The position numbers were made by a program, and so were the translations under genes. A stretch of DNA of 64,000 nucleotides, from the NCBI RefSeq assembly GCF_014595955.1, contig NZ_JABVCF010000006.1, forward strand, positions 1 to 64,000, read 5' to 3'. The notes beneath the pieces are model-generated. The model saw only the letters and a program-made list of their open reading frames with translations, did no database searches and was not told where the DNA came from. This document shows, piece by piece, positions 26,206-36,575 of the stretch. How positions within the stretch are numbered: the first letter of the stretch is position 1; each line of letters opens with the position of its first letter. Source of the stretch: Pseudaminobacter soli (ex Zhang et al. 2022). Its GTDB lineage: Bacteria > Pseudomonadota > Alphaproteobacteria > Rhizobiales > Rhizobiaceae.

Positions 26206-26619
26206 ATTCGCACAGAAGCTGCAATGAGCGGGTCCTCACGGGCTGACGCTGATCCACTGCTCTTTACGTGTCCGGCTATCGGTTTCAGCGACTGCTATGG
26301 GGGCGGATCGCCGCCTTCGGGCAGCTGTGCAACCACGACCTCCAGCGTGATCGCCGGCGATGTCTGCGTTGAGGAAGCGGAAAATCTGACCTCTACGGCC
26401 AACATCGGGCGCAGAGGGGCCGGCTCGGCACAGTCACCAGCGTGTCTGCTTTCATCAACGTACGAAATCGCTGAAATGATCCGACGTGGAGGCAAAGTTT
26501 GCTTCTCTGGCTGGGAGGGGCTCCTCGGGTTCGCGAGGAGCCGCCTCCTCAGTTCTCGGTGCTCTCAGTTCGGGTCAGTGCATCCTCCACATCGTGGCGG
26601 CGAGCGTTGTTGAATCGCT
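26206..26619. other. Gap between convergent genes, with a 9-bp hairpin
   Basis: No gene recognised. A perfect 9-bp stem (GGCTCCTCG at 26519-26527 with CGAGGAGCC at 26534-26542) lies between the convergent phnA and hydrolase genes. It could end transcription from either side, although no T-run follows it. Confidence 0.35.
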
Positions 26620-27399
26620 TTAAGGTGCGTTGGCCGCGTCTTCGATGACTTTGGCCACAGCCTCGGCGTGCGAAATCATTACGACGTGCGAGGCGCCCTT
26701 GACGACCACCGTTTCGCGCGAATGGGCACGGTCGGCCATCCACGCATGCAGCTTCGGCGGTATCGCGGTGTCGTGGTCACCGTAGACGAACCAAGACGGG
26801 AGGGTCTTCCAGGCGGGCTCGCCCGCCGCTTCGCCGAAGGCAATGTCAGTGACCGGCCGTTGCCCCGCCGCCGCCAATTTCGCATCGGCCACGGGCAGGT
26901 CGGGCGCGAAGGCCGCGTGGAACTTGTCCTGTCGGACATAGAGATCGTTGCCGCCACCTGCCAAAGGCACCGGCTGTGCCAATGTGTCGGGGCCGATCAG
27001 GCTACCGGGAAACTTGGCATTGAGGCCGCCGGCGCTCTCGCCCGCCTCCGGCGCGAAAGCCGCGACATAGACGAGCGCCTTGACGTTCGCCTCACCATGT
27101 GCCGCACCGCTGATCACCATCCCGCCGTAGGAATGTCCGACGAGCACGATGGGCGTCTTGATGGTGGCAACCAGACTGCGGACCGTGTCGGCGTCGCCCT
27201 TCACGCTACGTAGCGGATTTGCGGCGGCGACGACGGGATAGCCGGCCTTCTGCAGTATGCCAATGACACCGTACCAACTGGAAGAGTCGGCGAATGCGCC
27301 GTGCACAAGCACGATGGTCGGCTTGGCCGGCTGCGCCATTGCCACAAAACCTGTCAGCAGGAGGCCAGCCAATGCGAGGACAGCCGTGAATATTTTCAT
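26620..27399 (-). CDS. Exported alpha/beta hydrolase
   Basis: 259 residues from ATG 27397-27399 behind a strong GGAGGAAG site. The first ~22 residues (MKIFTAVLALAGLLLTGFVAMA) are a Sec signal peptide, so the enzyme is periplasmic or secreted. The alpha/beta-hydrolase core has the oxyanion segment VLVHGAFADSSSW, the nucleophile elbow GHSYGG, an acidic residue in YGDHDTAI and the catalytic His in GASHVVMISH. It resembles the small salicylate-esterase/RsbQ-like branch acting on esters or similar compounds. It shares the strand of the downstream-encoded epoxide hydrolase fusion but is separated by 322 bases. Confidence 0.88.
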   Translation of the reverse strand: MKIFTAVLALAGLLLTGFVAMAQPAKPTIVLVHGAFADSSSWYGVIGILQKAGYPVVAAANPLRSVKGDADTVRSLVATIKTPIVLVGHSYGGMVISGAAHGEANVKALVYVAAFAPEAGESAGGLNAKFPGSLIGPDTLAQPVPLAGGGNDLYVRQDKFHAAFAPDLPVADAKLAAAGQRPVTDIAFGEAAGEPAWKTLPSWFVYGDHDTAIPPKLHAWMADRAHSRETVVVKGASHVVMISHAEAVAKVIEDAANAP

Positions 27400-27721
27400 G
27401 TCAACTTCCTCCTTTCGCTCAATGAGAACCCGACCACTAACGGGCGCAGCGTATTCATCGGCCGCATTCGGGCGTCGTCCCGCTCATCCTCCTATTCAAT
27501 CGGACTTTGCGTCTGATGACCTCAAGCGCCATGCCGATGCAGGCCATCCCGGGTTCTGCCCAGCCTCGGGCGTCACGCGTACCGATCACCCGCGGAGCAA
27601 TATCGATGCGCACCTGAATAGTCTCGCGGCCGGGGATGCTAAGATCGTGCCGCAGCAGATTGTCGAGAAATGAGAACACGGGCGGATGGAAGCGAAAGGG
27701 TGTCCGCCCGCGTCCCCTCGC
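27400..27721. other. Intergenic gap, nothing recognised
   Basis: 322 bases separate two minus-strand genes. It must hold the promoter of the exported hydrolase, but I see no clear motif, repeat or further gene. Confidence 0.35.
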
Positions 27722-29674
27722 TCAGTGGAACGGCTTGAACGCCGCCCTCAGTTCCTGAGCGAAAATCATCGGCTGCTCCCAAGCGGCGAAGTGGCCGCCC
27801 TTCTCGGCGTGATGATAGTAGATGAGGTTGGGATAGGCCTTCTCGGTCCAGCTCCGCGGCGCCTCATATTGCTCGCCGGGGAAGACGCTCACCGCCACAG
27901 GGATATTGACGCCCTTCACGTTGAAGAACCCTCCCTTATACTCCCAATAGAGGCGGGACGCGGACACGCCCGTATTGGTCAGCCAGTAGAGGGTGATGTT
28001 GTCGAGGATCTCGTCCCGGGTCAGTTCGCCGGTGGCGCTCTCATATCGGCCCAGGGCCTCGGTGACCGCCGCTGCGGGCTGGCCGCCGCCGTCACCATGG
28101 TCGAGCATATAGGCTGCGAGGGCGACGGGCGAATCGGCAAGGCCGTACAAGGTCTGGGGCCGCTCCGCCATCATCATGTACATGGCCACATGCTTGTAGG
28201 TGAAGAGGAGCTGCTCGTAGGCGCGTTTTTCCTCGGCTGAAAGACCGGAAGGTGGCGGATCGCCGGCTAAGGTCGCCTTGTCGATGTCCGCCGGAACGGT
28301 CCCGGGCATGTTGGTATGAATGGCGAGCAGCCCTGAAGGCGCTTGTAAGCCCATCTGGTCCACCACGAAGGCGCCCCAGTCGCCGCCCTGGGCAACATAG
28401 CGCTGATAGCCGAGGCGCTTCATCAGCACGTCCCAGGTCTTAGCCATGCGCTCGGGACCCCAGCCGGTCGAAGTCGGTTTGCCGGAAAAACCGTAGCCCG
28501 GCATCGACGGGATGACCACGTCGAATGAGTCTTCCAACCTGCCGCCAGAGGCAACCGGGTCCGTCAGCGGGCCAATCAGCTTAATCTGTTCGATTATCGA
28601 GCCCGGCCAGCCATGGTTGATGATCAGCGGCAGCGCATTGGGATTCTTCGAACGGACGTGGATGAAGTGAATTTCCTCCCCATCGATGTTGGTGACGAAC
28701 TGAGGCAAGGCATTCAGCTTCGCCTCCGCCTTGCGCCAGTCGTAGTCCGTCGCCCAATATCGGGCGAGTTCCTGCATCGTCGCCAGCGGCACACCCTGAG
28801 ACGAGTCCGAAACGGTCTCCTTCTCCGGCCACTGAGTCGCCGCAACCCGTTGGCGAAGGTCGTCGAGCGCTTGCTGCAAAAAGTGGACTTTCGGGAACGG
28901 ACGGATCGACGCGTCTTCGGTGACGTTAGCGGTCGGGATGGCGGTTGCCGTTGCGCCACTTGCTTCTTGAGCCAGTGCGGTCGTTGAAAGCATGGCCGTT
29001 GCCGCGGCGGTGGCAAGGATCTTCATGGTCTTGGTCATGTCATCCTCACTTTTTCCGGACAAATCGTTGATCACTTCGTCCGTCGTCCGGATGGCGTGAG
29101 CGAAGGTGGGGCCGTTGATCTCATGTGCGGCATGCATATGCTCGTGGCCGAAGGCGGCGGTCGCGTCGCGCACCAGCGTGACGTGGTAGCCAAGCTCCAT
29201 CGCGAAACGGGAGGTCGACTCGATGCAGGTGTTGGCCAGCAGACCGACGACGATCACATGGGTCATGCCGTGCTGCTTGAGCTTCATGTCGAGGTCGGTG
29301 TTGGCGAAGCCGCTCTGCCCCCAATGCTCGGCTGCAACAATGTCGCCGGGCTTGGGCGCGAAATCAGGGTGGAATTCACCGCCCCATTCACCACGGGTGA
29401 AGAGGTGATGTTCCATAATCTTGCGCTGCGTGGGGTTGGGGTGGTCCCAATCCTCATAATCGCCGGGCTCCCAGCGCCGATGCGGGACAATAACCACCTG
29501 GACGCCGGCCGCGCGCACGGCGTTGTCCAGCCGGCGGAGGTTATCGAGTAGCCCGACCTCGTCGGCGATCGGCTTCAATCTGGGGTAGGACTTGCCGCTT
29601 TCCGACAGGAAATCGTTGTAGGGGTCGACCAACAGGAGTGCGGTGCGCTCGATGGGATAGTTTGGATGCGCCAT
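27722..29674 (-). CDS. In-frame isochorismatase-like + epoxide hydrolase (EHN) fusion with internal signal peptide
   Basis: 650 codons without a stop. Residues 1-205 are an isochorismatase-family hydrolase with LLVDPYNDF (catalytic Asp), a cis-peptide region and the nucleophile Cys in LLANTCIES; the usual Lys position lies in VAAEHW and does not look like Lys. Residues 213-650 are an epoxide-hydrolase-like alpha/beta hydrolase: N-terminal EHN domain ([20 protein letters not shown]), oxyanion INHGWPGS, nucleophile Asp in QGGDWGA, and a late [15 protein letters not shown] His. Between them is a perfect signal peptide, [25 protein letters not shown], whose ATG at 29036-29038 has a GTGAGG ribosome site. 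I think the hydrolase is mostly made separately (438 residues, 27722-29038) and exported, with loss of the upstream stop creating the long frame. Confidence 0.82.
   Translation of the reverse strand: MAHPNYPIERTALLLVDPYNDFLSESGKSYPRLKPIADEVGLLDNLRRLDNAVRAAGVQVVIVPHRRWEPGDYEDWDHPNPTQRKIMEHHLFTRGEWGGEFHPDFAPKPGDIVAAEHWGQSGFANTDLDMKLKQHGMTHVIVVGLLANTCIESTSRFAMELGYHVTLVRDATAAFGHEHMHAAHEINGPTFAHAIRTTDEVINDLSGKSEDDMTKTMKILATAAATAMLSTTALAQEASGATATAIPTANVTEDASIRPFPKVHFLQQALDDLRQRVAATQWPEKETVSDSSQGVPLATMQELARYWATDYDWRKAEAKLNALPQFVTNIDGEEIHFIHVRSKNPNALPLIINHGWPGSIIEQIKLIGPLTDPVASGGRLEDSFDVVIPSMPGYGFSGKPTSTGWGPERMAKTWDVLMKRLGYQRYVAQGGDWGAFVVDQMGLQAPSGLLAIHTNMPGTVPADIDKATLAGDPPPSGLSAEEKRAYEQLLFTYKHVAMYMMMAERPQTLYGLADSPVALAAYMLDHGDGGGQPAAAVTEALGRYESATGELTRDEILDNITLYWLTNTGVSASRLYWEYKGGFFNVKGVNIPVAVSVFPGEQYEAPRSWTEKAYPNLIYYHHAEKGGHFAAWEQPMIFAQELRAAFKPFH
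29039..29052 (-). promoter_or_regulatory. Internal ribosome site inside the fused frame
   Basis: On the minus strand GTGAGGATGAC directly precedes the ATG of the internal signal peptide. It supports separate translation of the exported epoxide hydrolase from within the 650-codon frame. Confidence 0.55.
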
Positions 29675-29704
29675 GTTGAACGCTCCAGTTGATCTTGCGG
29701 AACG

Positions 29705-30120
29705 TCAGTTCTTGAGCGCGGTCCGCTCGGTGCTGGCCGCGAAGAGCGGTGTTTCGCCCTGGTTGTGTGCGATGGACATCGGCTAGCGTTGCGCCCGGAA
29801 CAGATCGAACGGGATACCCTGTCGGTCGAGGAATGCGATGAACTCCTCGGTGCCGTGCGAGCCGACGTGGTTGGTGAACTCGCAGCGCTGGTCGTCGATG
29901 GCCTTCACGCTCTGCTCCGAAAGGACGTGGATCGTGGTCCGGCCGGTCGGCGTGAGTATATCAGAGATCGATCCAGAATGATGGTCTTTCTCGCCCAGGG
30001 TCTCGACATCGTGCTGTCCCATCGGGACAGCGCCGACCACCTCCGACATTGATCGGACATCCGCTTGCCGTCGGGAGCGGTGATGTAGCCGGCCGCGACA
30101 TGGGCCGGAGAACAGCCCTG
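29705..30120 (-). pseudogene. Orphan conserved gene with in-frame nonsense codon and frame break
   Basis: A minus-strand frame reads TPTGRTTIHVLSEQSVKAID, then EFIAFLDRQGIPFDLFRAQR, hits a TAG (29783-29785) and continues in the same frame as PMSIAHNQGETPLFAASTER to a natural stop at 29705-29707. A CAG-to-TAG change would explain it. Upstream (about 30050-30120) the likely N-terminus GYITAPDGKRM lies in another frame. I do not recognise the family and assign no function; the coherent reading across the stop is what marks it as a broken gene. Confidence 0.5.
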
Positions 30121-30281
30121 ATATTCATGCTCGCATGGTGAACTCGGCAGCCCGCATGATAAAGTCGGTCGAAGTCGGAGTCCGCACCGTCACCGTTTGG
30201 GTATATTCGACTGCACAGATCCCGGTGACGAACAGCGAGGCCGACGGCGAGCTCCTCCGGTGCTAGACGGGAGAGGGTCCT

Positions 30282-31106
30282 TTGAGATTGCTGACGCGCC
30301 TTTTCCAGAGGCTTCTAGTTCTCTGTTTGGGCGTACTTAGCGTTTGGCTGATAGTCTTCGTCGTCTTCGATACTGCTGACCGCAGACTTCCATGGATCCT
30401 TGCGGTGAGTCTTACATACGGCTTGGCTGCCTATGTTATTCTGCCAAACGCGATCCGAATGGGCCTCAAGATACTTCATCGTGGACTTGTCCCCAGGTAC
30501 ACAATCACCGGCGATGGTCTGCCCGGCGACCCTGTGAATCTCGTCTTCATCGGCACGTTTCAACAACTTTGCGATGCATTTGCGACGGCGGGCTGGTCCA
30601 CGGCCGATCGTTTGGGGATGGCGAGTTCGTGGCGAATGATACGAGCATTTCTGCTCAACTCTCCGTATCCGACCGCTCCTTTCAGCACCCTCTATCTCTT
30701 CGGGCGAAGGCAGGACATCGGTTTCCAGGAGCCCATCGATAATAGCCCGCGTAAGCGCCATCACATCCGGTTCTGGGCGCTTAGCCTCGACCACTCCGAG
30801 GACGATGTAAGTGCAGCGAGCTTCTGGTTGAATACCGACAAACCTTCGGCTGACCAGCGCGTATTATGGGTTGGGGCGGGCACCAGAGACACCGGATTTT
30901 CTCTCACTTGGCTAACGTTCCAAGTCACACATGCCACCGATTCAGATACGAACGCTGAGCGCGACCACATAGTCAGCGAGCTGAGAGCAAGGCGCGTGAT
31001 CGGCGATGTCACGTTGCACCAATCTGGTTCACGTTTGCAGACCGGAAAGGTCAACCATTACATCACCGATGGTGAAATCGCGTTCGCCAGCTTGATAGGA
31101 AATTGA
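30282..31106 (+). CDS. LssY C-terminal domain membrane-associated protein
   Basis: 274 residues. The first ~60 carry two hydrophobic spans (LLVLCLGVLSVWLIVFVVF, ILAVSLTYGLAAYVILP), and the rest is an LssY_C domain recognisable by VNLVFIGTFQQLCDAFATAGW, TLYLFGRRQDIGFQEPIDNSPRKRHHIRFW and a C-terminal VTLHQSGSRL strand. LssY was named from a Legionella secretion locus, but the domain occurs widely next to membrane phosphatases and its molecular job is not known. Its 3' end touches the first frame of the decayed transposition module. Start at ATG or TTG near 30282 is plausible; no alternative is better supported. Confidence 0.8.
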   Translation: MRLLTRLFQRLLVLCLGVLSVWLIVFVVFDTADRRLPWILAVSLTYGLAAYVILPNAIRMGLKILHRGLVPRYTITGDGLPGDPVNLVFIGTFQQLCDAFATAGWSTADRLGMASSWRMIRAFLLNSPYPTAPFSTLYLFGRRQDIGFQEPIDNSPRKRHHIRFWALSLDHSEDDVSAASFWLNTDKPSADQRVLWVGAGTRDTGFSLTWLTFQVTHATDSDTNAERDHIVSELRARRVIGDVTLHQSGSRLQTGKVNHYITDGEIAFASLIGN

Positions 31107-31896
31107 ACAAGCGATCGGAGCTCTTCCCCGCCGAGACCGTCTTTCTCAAGCCGGATCAGCCGCTCCTCTCGGGAGGGATGCTCCCGTTTCCGGTCGATCC
31201 CACCGATGACGGAGACTATTCCGACCTCACAAGCGTACCGTGGCTATGGAAGCCGACGGAGGAAGCGACACCTTCTCGCTGGTATCCAGCGCGCACGAAG
31301 GGGCACTCCCGCGGCACCATCACCAACCCGAAGACGCGGAAGGCGAGCAGCTGCGCGAGCACGTACGAGATGAACCTCGCGTACATGCTCTGCGCCACAA
31401 GGCATGTGTCACTGGTCGAGGACCAGCCCGAGGCAACCGCGAAGACGGCGATCGGAAGCACACCGTGGACTACCGGGCGACGATGGCCGTCAGCGGCTAC
31501 AAGGTCGTCGCCGCCGTCAGACCCTCATGGCTCTTGGACAAGGACGACCTTCGACACACGGTCGAGCGCATCAACGGAGGATCCCTCCAAGGGTTCGCCG
31601 ACGAGGCGATCATCTTGACAGAGGGTGAGATCACCAACGATCGCGGCTGGAACGCGAAGAGCATTCTACGCGCCCTGAAGGGCTCAGTCGGCGACGACAA
31701 CGCACGGCTCACGGACCACGCGGCGAAATTCCAGGGGATGGTGGCGATCCGGGCGCTCATCGACGTCTTCGATTGCGCTACTGCCGCTTGGAACGCCGTC
31801 TGGTGCCTCGTCCACGACGAGATCCTTCTCCCGGCCCGGCCCGACCTCAAGCTCGTCGACGCCCCGTACGTCCGCTTCAACCACAACGCAATCTGA
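31103..31896 (+). pseudogene. TnsA-like transposon endonuclease, frameshifted
   Basis: Two plus-strand frames join end to end. The first (31103 onward) reads YPARTKGHSRGTITNPKTRK and STYEMNLAYMLCATRHVSLVEDQP, the TnsA N-terminal pattern with an active-site Glu. The second (from about 31440 to 31896) reads HTVDYRATMAVSGYKVVAAVRPSWLLDKDD, where the catalytic Asp in VDYRA and the E-x-K segment would be, here degraded to AAVRPS. TnsA makes the 5'-strand cuts in Tn7-type cut-and-paste transposition. The frame break and the changed E-x-K suggest an inactive enzyme. The order tnsA-tnsB-tniB-tniQ with the next genes supports the call. Confidence 0.65.
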
Positions 31897-31906
31897 AGGA
31901 CCAAAC

Positions 31907-33350
31907 ATGGAAACCAATCTGCATTCCGTTCTTGCGCTCCAGCACGGCGCTGTCCTGCCTGTCTTCCACCGCCTGCCGGAGAACGCCCGCGTCAGGGATC
32001 TCGGCATCGACTATTGCGTCCTTTACTGCGACCGGAACGGCGCCGCGCTCCAGCGCATGGACGAGACCAACGCCACAGTCACGTTCAGCCAGGCCGAGGG
32101 CTGTGCATGTCGGCCGCGATCGACGTTGCGAGCCGAAGCCTCGTCGGTCTCCATGTCAGCGCCGAGCCGCCTTCCATGAAATCGGCCATGACCATCCTGG
32201 AGATGGCGACACGCGACAAGACCGAAATGGCCCGCCGGATCGGATGCCAGTCTCCGTGGCCCCAGGGCGGCACCATGGAAACCGTTGCGGTCGACAGCGC
32301 TGTGTACTTCGCCCCTCGCTCGTTTCGCGTCGCCGTGAACGATATGGGCAACGACCTCTTTCTGCCTCCGGCCGGAGAGGCGCCGTGGCGCGGCTTCATC
32401 GAACGCTTCTTCGGAACGTTCGCACATCAGATGTTCAACTACTTCAATGGCCGCACCTGGGGCTCCGTCGCAGCCAAGGGTGACTACGATTCCGAAGCGA
32501 ATGCGGCTGCCGTCGCCGACCAGGTCGCCGAGTGCATCATCCGATGGGCGGTGGACGGCTATCACAACACTCCGCACAGCGGTTGAACGGGGCCACCCCG
32601 CTCAACCGCTGGCTGGAACTCAGCCGTGACTACGGGGTGATGCCCGGCCCGAGGGGAGCAATGCGCGCCCACCTCTTCGGCACCTACATCAAGCGCATCA
32701 TCACTAAGAAGGGTCTTCGCATCGCGGGCCTGCAGTTCCAGAGCAAGGAACTGCAGCAGGTTCGTCGCACGAGCGGCAAGACCCCCATTGTCGGCCGCGT
32801 GAACAATCATGACCTCGGCTCCGCCTCGGTTTGGACCGAGGAAGGTTGGATCGAGGTGCCGTGAGTCCACAGAGAACTCCAGGGCGTGAGCATCTGGCTG
32901 GCGGCTACCGAAAGGCTCCGGCTCTTCAACGCGGAGAACGCATAGGTTTCCCGGGGCACGCTGATGGCGACGTTTGCCTGGCTCAAGGAGCAGGCAGAAA
33001 TGGCGCGGCTGGAGTCCGGACTCGTGAACCCTGTCCTGACCGACGAGGACTACCAGCGCTTCGAGCGGAAGATGGACCGCGTCTTCGACCTCGTCGACAA
33101 GCCATTCGAGGGAGAGATCCGGCCGGAAGGCGAGTGGCATCCGTCCAATGAACTCTTCGCCGCTCTCAATATCCGGCCTGTCGTCTACGCCAAGGCCAAG
33201 CAGTCCGCGAAGGCCATCCGGGAAGAGGCTGAGGACGGAAGCCGCCCGCAGATCGGTCCCGCGCCGAAGCTGCAGCCGGCGCAGCAGAACGAGGACCCTG
33301 AGGTATCCGTCGTCCTGCGCATCAGCAATGACATCTTTGACAACGAGTGA
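31907..33350 (+). pseudogene. TnsB/Mu-type DDE transposase, frameshifted and internally deleted
   Basis: Opens at ATG 31907 behind AAGGA. The DDE triad is visible: Asp in AAIDVASR (about 32122), Asp in VAVDSAVYFAP (about 32293) and Glu in FIERFFGTF (32401). After the core come the NTPHSG and LNGATPLNRWLELS segments in different frames and the C-terminal MATFAWLKEQAEMARLESG region. Damage includes a deletion of most of the DNA-binding N-terminus before the first Asp, at least two frameshifts, and a TAG in NAENA*VSRG near 32943. It ends in frame at 33350, four bases before the ribosome site of the next gene. TnsB carries out strand transfer with TnsA. Confidence 0.75.
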
Positions 33351-33358
33351 GGAGACGA

Positions 33359-34388
33359 ATGATGACCCAGTTCGACAAGGAACTCGACACCAAGCGCAGC
33401 CGAGCCGCCATCGATCGCGTCCGTGGCCTGATCGGTGAAAACCGTCTCGCGGTCGCCGACCGCATCGCAAATCTGTACAACGAGTACATCGCGCTCGACC
33501 GCGACAGACTCTTCCGGGACGCTTTGACGGCATCCGTCGCAAGCGTAACGACACCGATCACGGGCAAACCCGACAAGAGGCACATCGTGGCGGTATGCGG
33601 CCGTTCTGGTGCAGGAAAGACCACGGCTGTCGCAAAGCACATTGGAAGTCTCAAGGCGATGCAGTCATACGTCGATGAAGACGGCGTCATGATCCACCCT
33701 GTGATCTTCATAGAGGGGCCCTCCCCGTGCACGCCGCGCCTTCTTGCCATCGCGGGTCTCGAGGCGCTCGGTCATACGCCGCCTGACCGGATCCGGGAAA
33801 ACGAGGCCTGGCAGCTCTTCCGCCGCCTGCTGAAGGTCCACAAGGTGATGTGGGTCGTCATTGACGAAGCCCAGAACGCGATCGAGACCGCGTCCGTGCG
33901 CGAAGCGACTGTGATCGGAAACGCATTCAAATCCCTCACGCAGATGCGCGAATGGCCTGTGAGACCTGATCCTTGTCGGAGTTCCTCCTCTCGCGAGCTT
34001 CCTCGCCCGCAAGCAGTTCTACAATCGGCGGACCGTCGTTCCGTTTGACAAGGTCGACGCCGACGGAAGCACCGACCTCGTCAGAGACGTCCTCAAGACA
34101 ATTATCATCGAGCATGCCGGCCTGGGAATCCAGATCGATCTGGAGGGAGACTTTCTGAAAAGGCTGATGCACGCATGCGACGCGGAATTCGGCTCCGTCG
34201 TCCAGATGATCCGGGCCGCGGTTGAGCTCGCGATGCTCGCCGACACGGATCACGTCACCCTCGATGACTTCGACCGGACGTACGCCTCGTTCTCCGGATG
34301 CAGGCCGAGCAAGAACGTGTTCAAGGCCGACAACTGGGAGGAGCTAGAGCCTTGGACCGCACTGCTTCGCGACGACGATAGGGCCTAG
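33359..34388 (+). pseudogene. TniB/TnsC-like AAA+ ATPase, single frameshift
   Basis: Starts at ATG 33359 with GGAG upstream and encodes a Walker A GRSGAGKTTA, a Walker B VVIDEAQ and sensor region up to MREWPV. There an extra base near 33965 shifts the frame; the continuation LILVGVPPLASFLARKQFYN ... FYN-type C-terminal lid to LLRDDDRA ends at 34388. Remove the extra base and an intact ~343-residue TniB results. TniB/TnsC is the ATP-dependent matchmaker between the target selector and the transposase. Only one lesion is visible, so decay is recent or the base is a sequencing error. Confidence 0.8.
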
Positions 34389-34447
34389 GAGGAGGAGCGG
34401 CTCAGATCCAAGGGCAAGAACGCTACCAAATACGGAGTGCGCCCCCA

Positions 34448-36269
34448 ATGAACAGGCTTGCGGAACTGCTTCCCTTCAACGCTGGCGAGACGGTCGCCAG
34501 CTACTGCTCCCGGCTGGCGGCCACATGTGGCTATCGGCATGCACGCTCCTTCGGCTTCGACCTCAGTTTTCGCTTCCAGGGCCTAGCCATTGGTGACGAG
34601 CCGGAGTTGGAGAAGTTCGCTTCCATCCTCGATGTATCCGCATCGTCGCTGTCTCCCGGGGCGGTCGTGACGAACGGCCACATGAACGTCCTCGCTTGTG
34701 AGAAGCTAACCCGCTCTCATATGGAGCGGCAGCGGCTTCGGTTCTGCCCGTTCTGCGTTCAGGATGACGAACGGGACAAGGGCGGGCGACGCGGCTTCCG
34801 CTCGTACGGTCGACTGTCATGGTTGGTGAAACCAATTCGGGCCTGCCGACATCACGGCGCGCGACTGATCACCTCGGACCGCAAGATGCACCCAATGTTC
34901 ATCATGATTTCGCAGCCAATCTGGCGGCGGAAGCGGATAATTTCGACAACCTGCTGGCGGCGGCCGCACCAATGGAGCCCGACACACTTCAGCGTTATGT
35001 CGAGGCACGTCTCGGGGGCGCAAAGACTGAATCCGCGTGGCTCGACACCATGCCGCTTTATGTTGCGGTCCGCCTGTGCGAGACCGTCGGCGCATCGGAA
35101 AGGCATGACATCCGGTTCCACAGCAATGCGCTAGATGAGCGCGAGTGGTTGGCCTGTGCGGGTGCGGGGTTTGATCTGCTTCGCGATGGCGAGAATGATT
35201 TTCGTGACTGGCTCCAAAGCCACCTCGTCCGCTTTCTGAGCAGTAAGCGCGACATGGGCGGTCGAGCACTTTTTCGGCCGTCTCTATGAATGGCCTGCCC
35301 ATGAGACATCGGATCTGGCGTTTAATCCTGTTCGCGACATCATGCGTGACGTGGCACTGAGCAACCTTCCTCTTGGCCCCGGTGACGACTTCTTCGGCCC
35401 CGTCACCGAGCGGAGGCTCCATTCCGTGCACTCGGCCTCAAAGGAATTCGGTGTTCATCCGAAGCGCCTTCGTAAGCTTCTATCGAATTGCGGCTTGGTA
35501 TCCGTGCAGGACAGTGCGAAGACCTTCGAGCGGGTTCTTCTCGACGCGGCAATAATGGAGAGGTTTGCTGTGGAGGCCGGAAGCAGTCTCGACGTTCCCG
35601 AGGCGAGGGCATATCTCGGAGTCAGGCGGGTGCAGTTCGAGCGTCTCGTGAAGCATGAGTTCATCAAGCCACATGGGGGAGACCTTCCGCGAGTAACAAT
35701 GCAGTCGATCGAAGGTTCTCGCCGGTCGACCTCGATGAGTTTCTCGGCCGATTGCGTTCGGCAGTTACGTGCTCCGATAATCGCGGCCTGAGCAGCCTGC
35801 AAGAGGTCGCCCGGAAAGCTGGATGCACATTTGCGGAAGTTATCGGATTGATCCTTGGGGGCGAACTGCGAACGGTTGCTTTGTCCCCGGATTGCGTGGG
35901 CATTGCTGCAATCCGGCTTGACGTTGACGAAGTCAAAGAAAGGACCGCCTCTGAGGACCATAGGTGTATCACATTGCGTCGACTGGAGAGACTAATTCCG
36001 GCATCGAGCCGGATCATCAAGGCGCTTGTCGATGACGGTCATATGCCTACAGTCCAGAGGCAAAGTCCGGTCAAACGGAACATGCAGACCGTAGTCGAAC
36101 CCGGTGCTTTCCTCGCTTTCATGGAGGAGTACGTGTCCTGGGAAGTCTGGCAACGGGGTGCGGAACCAGAACGTGGAGCTTGAAGCGCGAACTCGACAAC
36201 GCAGGGGTGTCACCCCTGTTCATCGCAGCGGATATGCCGTTCTATCGACGGCCGGAGATCCTGGCCTAA
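34448..36269 (+). pseudogene. tniQ: TniQ-family target-selection protein, multiple frameshifts
   Basis: Begins MNRLAELLPFNAGETVASYCSRLAATCG with the TniQ zinc site CPFCVQDD ... CRHHGARL. The reading then moves between frames at about 34870 (HDFAANLAAEADNFDNLLAA), near 35270, about 35700 and near 36130, ending with LKRELDNAGVSPLFIAADMP and a stop at 36267-36269. Five fragments in correct order give a ~600-residue protein. TniQ recognises the insertion target, by itself or with a guide complex. With four frame breaks this copy is dead. It is followed by a strong terminator. Confidence 0.75.
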
Positions 36270-36298
36270 ATCTTTTCTAAGCAGTCTTTCGGACTTGC

Positions 36299-36324
36299 AG
36301 CCGGGTCTCTGACCCGGCTTTTTT
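36299..36324 (+). terminator. Rho-independent terminator after the Tn7-like module
   Basis: AGCCGGGTC (36299-36307) pairs perfectly with GACCCGGCT (36311-36319) around a TCT loop and is followed by TTTTTT. It sits 30 bases past the tniQ stop and ends the transposition operon. Confidence 0.9.
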
Positions 36325-36575
36325 ATGGCCTGCTCCGATGGCCATTTTTGACTTACGGATTGGCCATTACTGGGTCGGTTTGGAGGCCACGGCTACAGAA
36401 AAACAGCGGCTTACAAGGAGTTTGGCCAGTACTTGGCTGCGTTTCTCAACACAACACATACATCGGCCCGATCATAGATCGGCCCGATTATGAGGCCCGA
36501 CCACGCAGTCCTATCCGGTGGCTCGCACCGGCCCCGCGCTTGTTTGCCACGCCTTTCACGACTGTGGTAACAGCA

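Noticed and set aside
26224-26613. 129-codon plus-strand frame after phnA
   Set aside because: Low-complexity Ser/Gly/Cys-rich translation, no ribosome site and it crosses a hairpin between convergent genes.
32562-33554. 330-codon minus-strand frame
   Set aside because: It is antisense to the tnsB C-terminal region, where the plus strand reads as transposase.
36299-36324. Transposon end repeat
   Set aside because: The inverted repeat here is a short stem with a T-run, which is a terminator. It has no matching copy at the left side of the tnsA-like gene.
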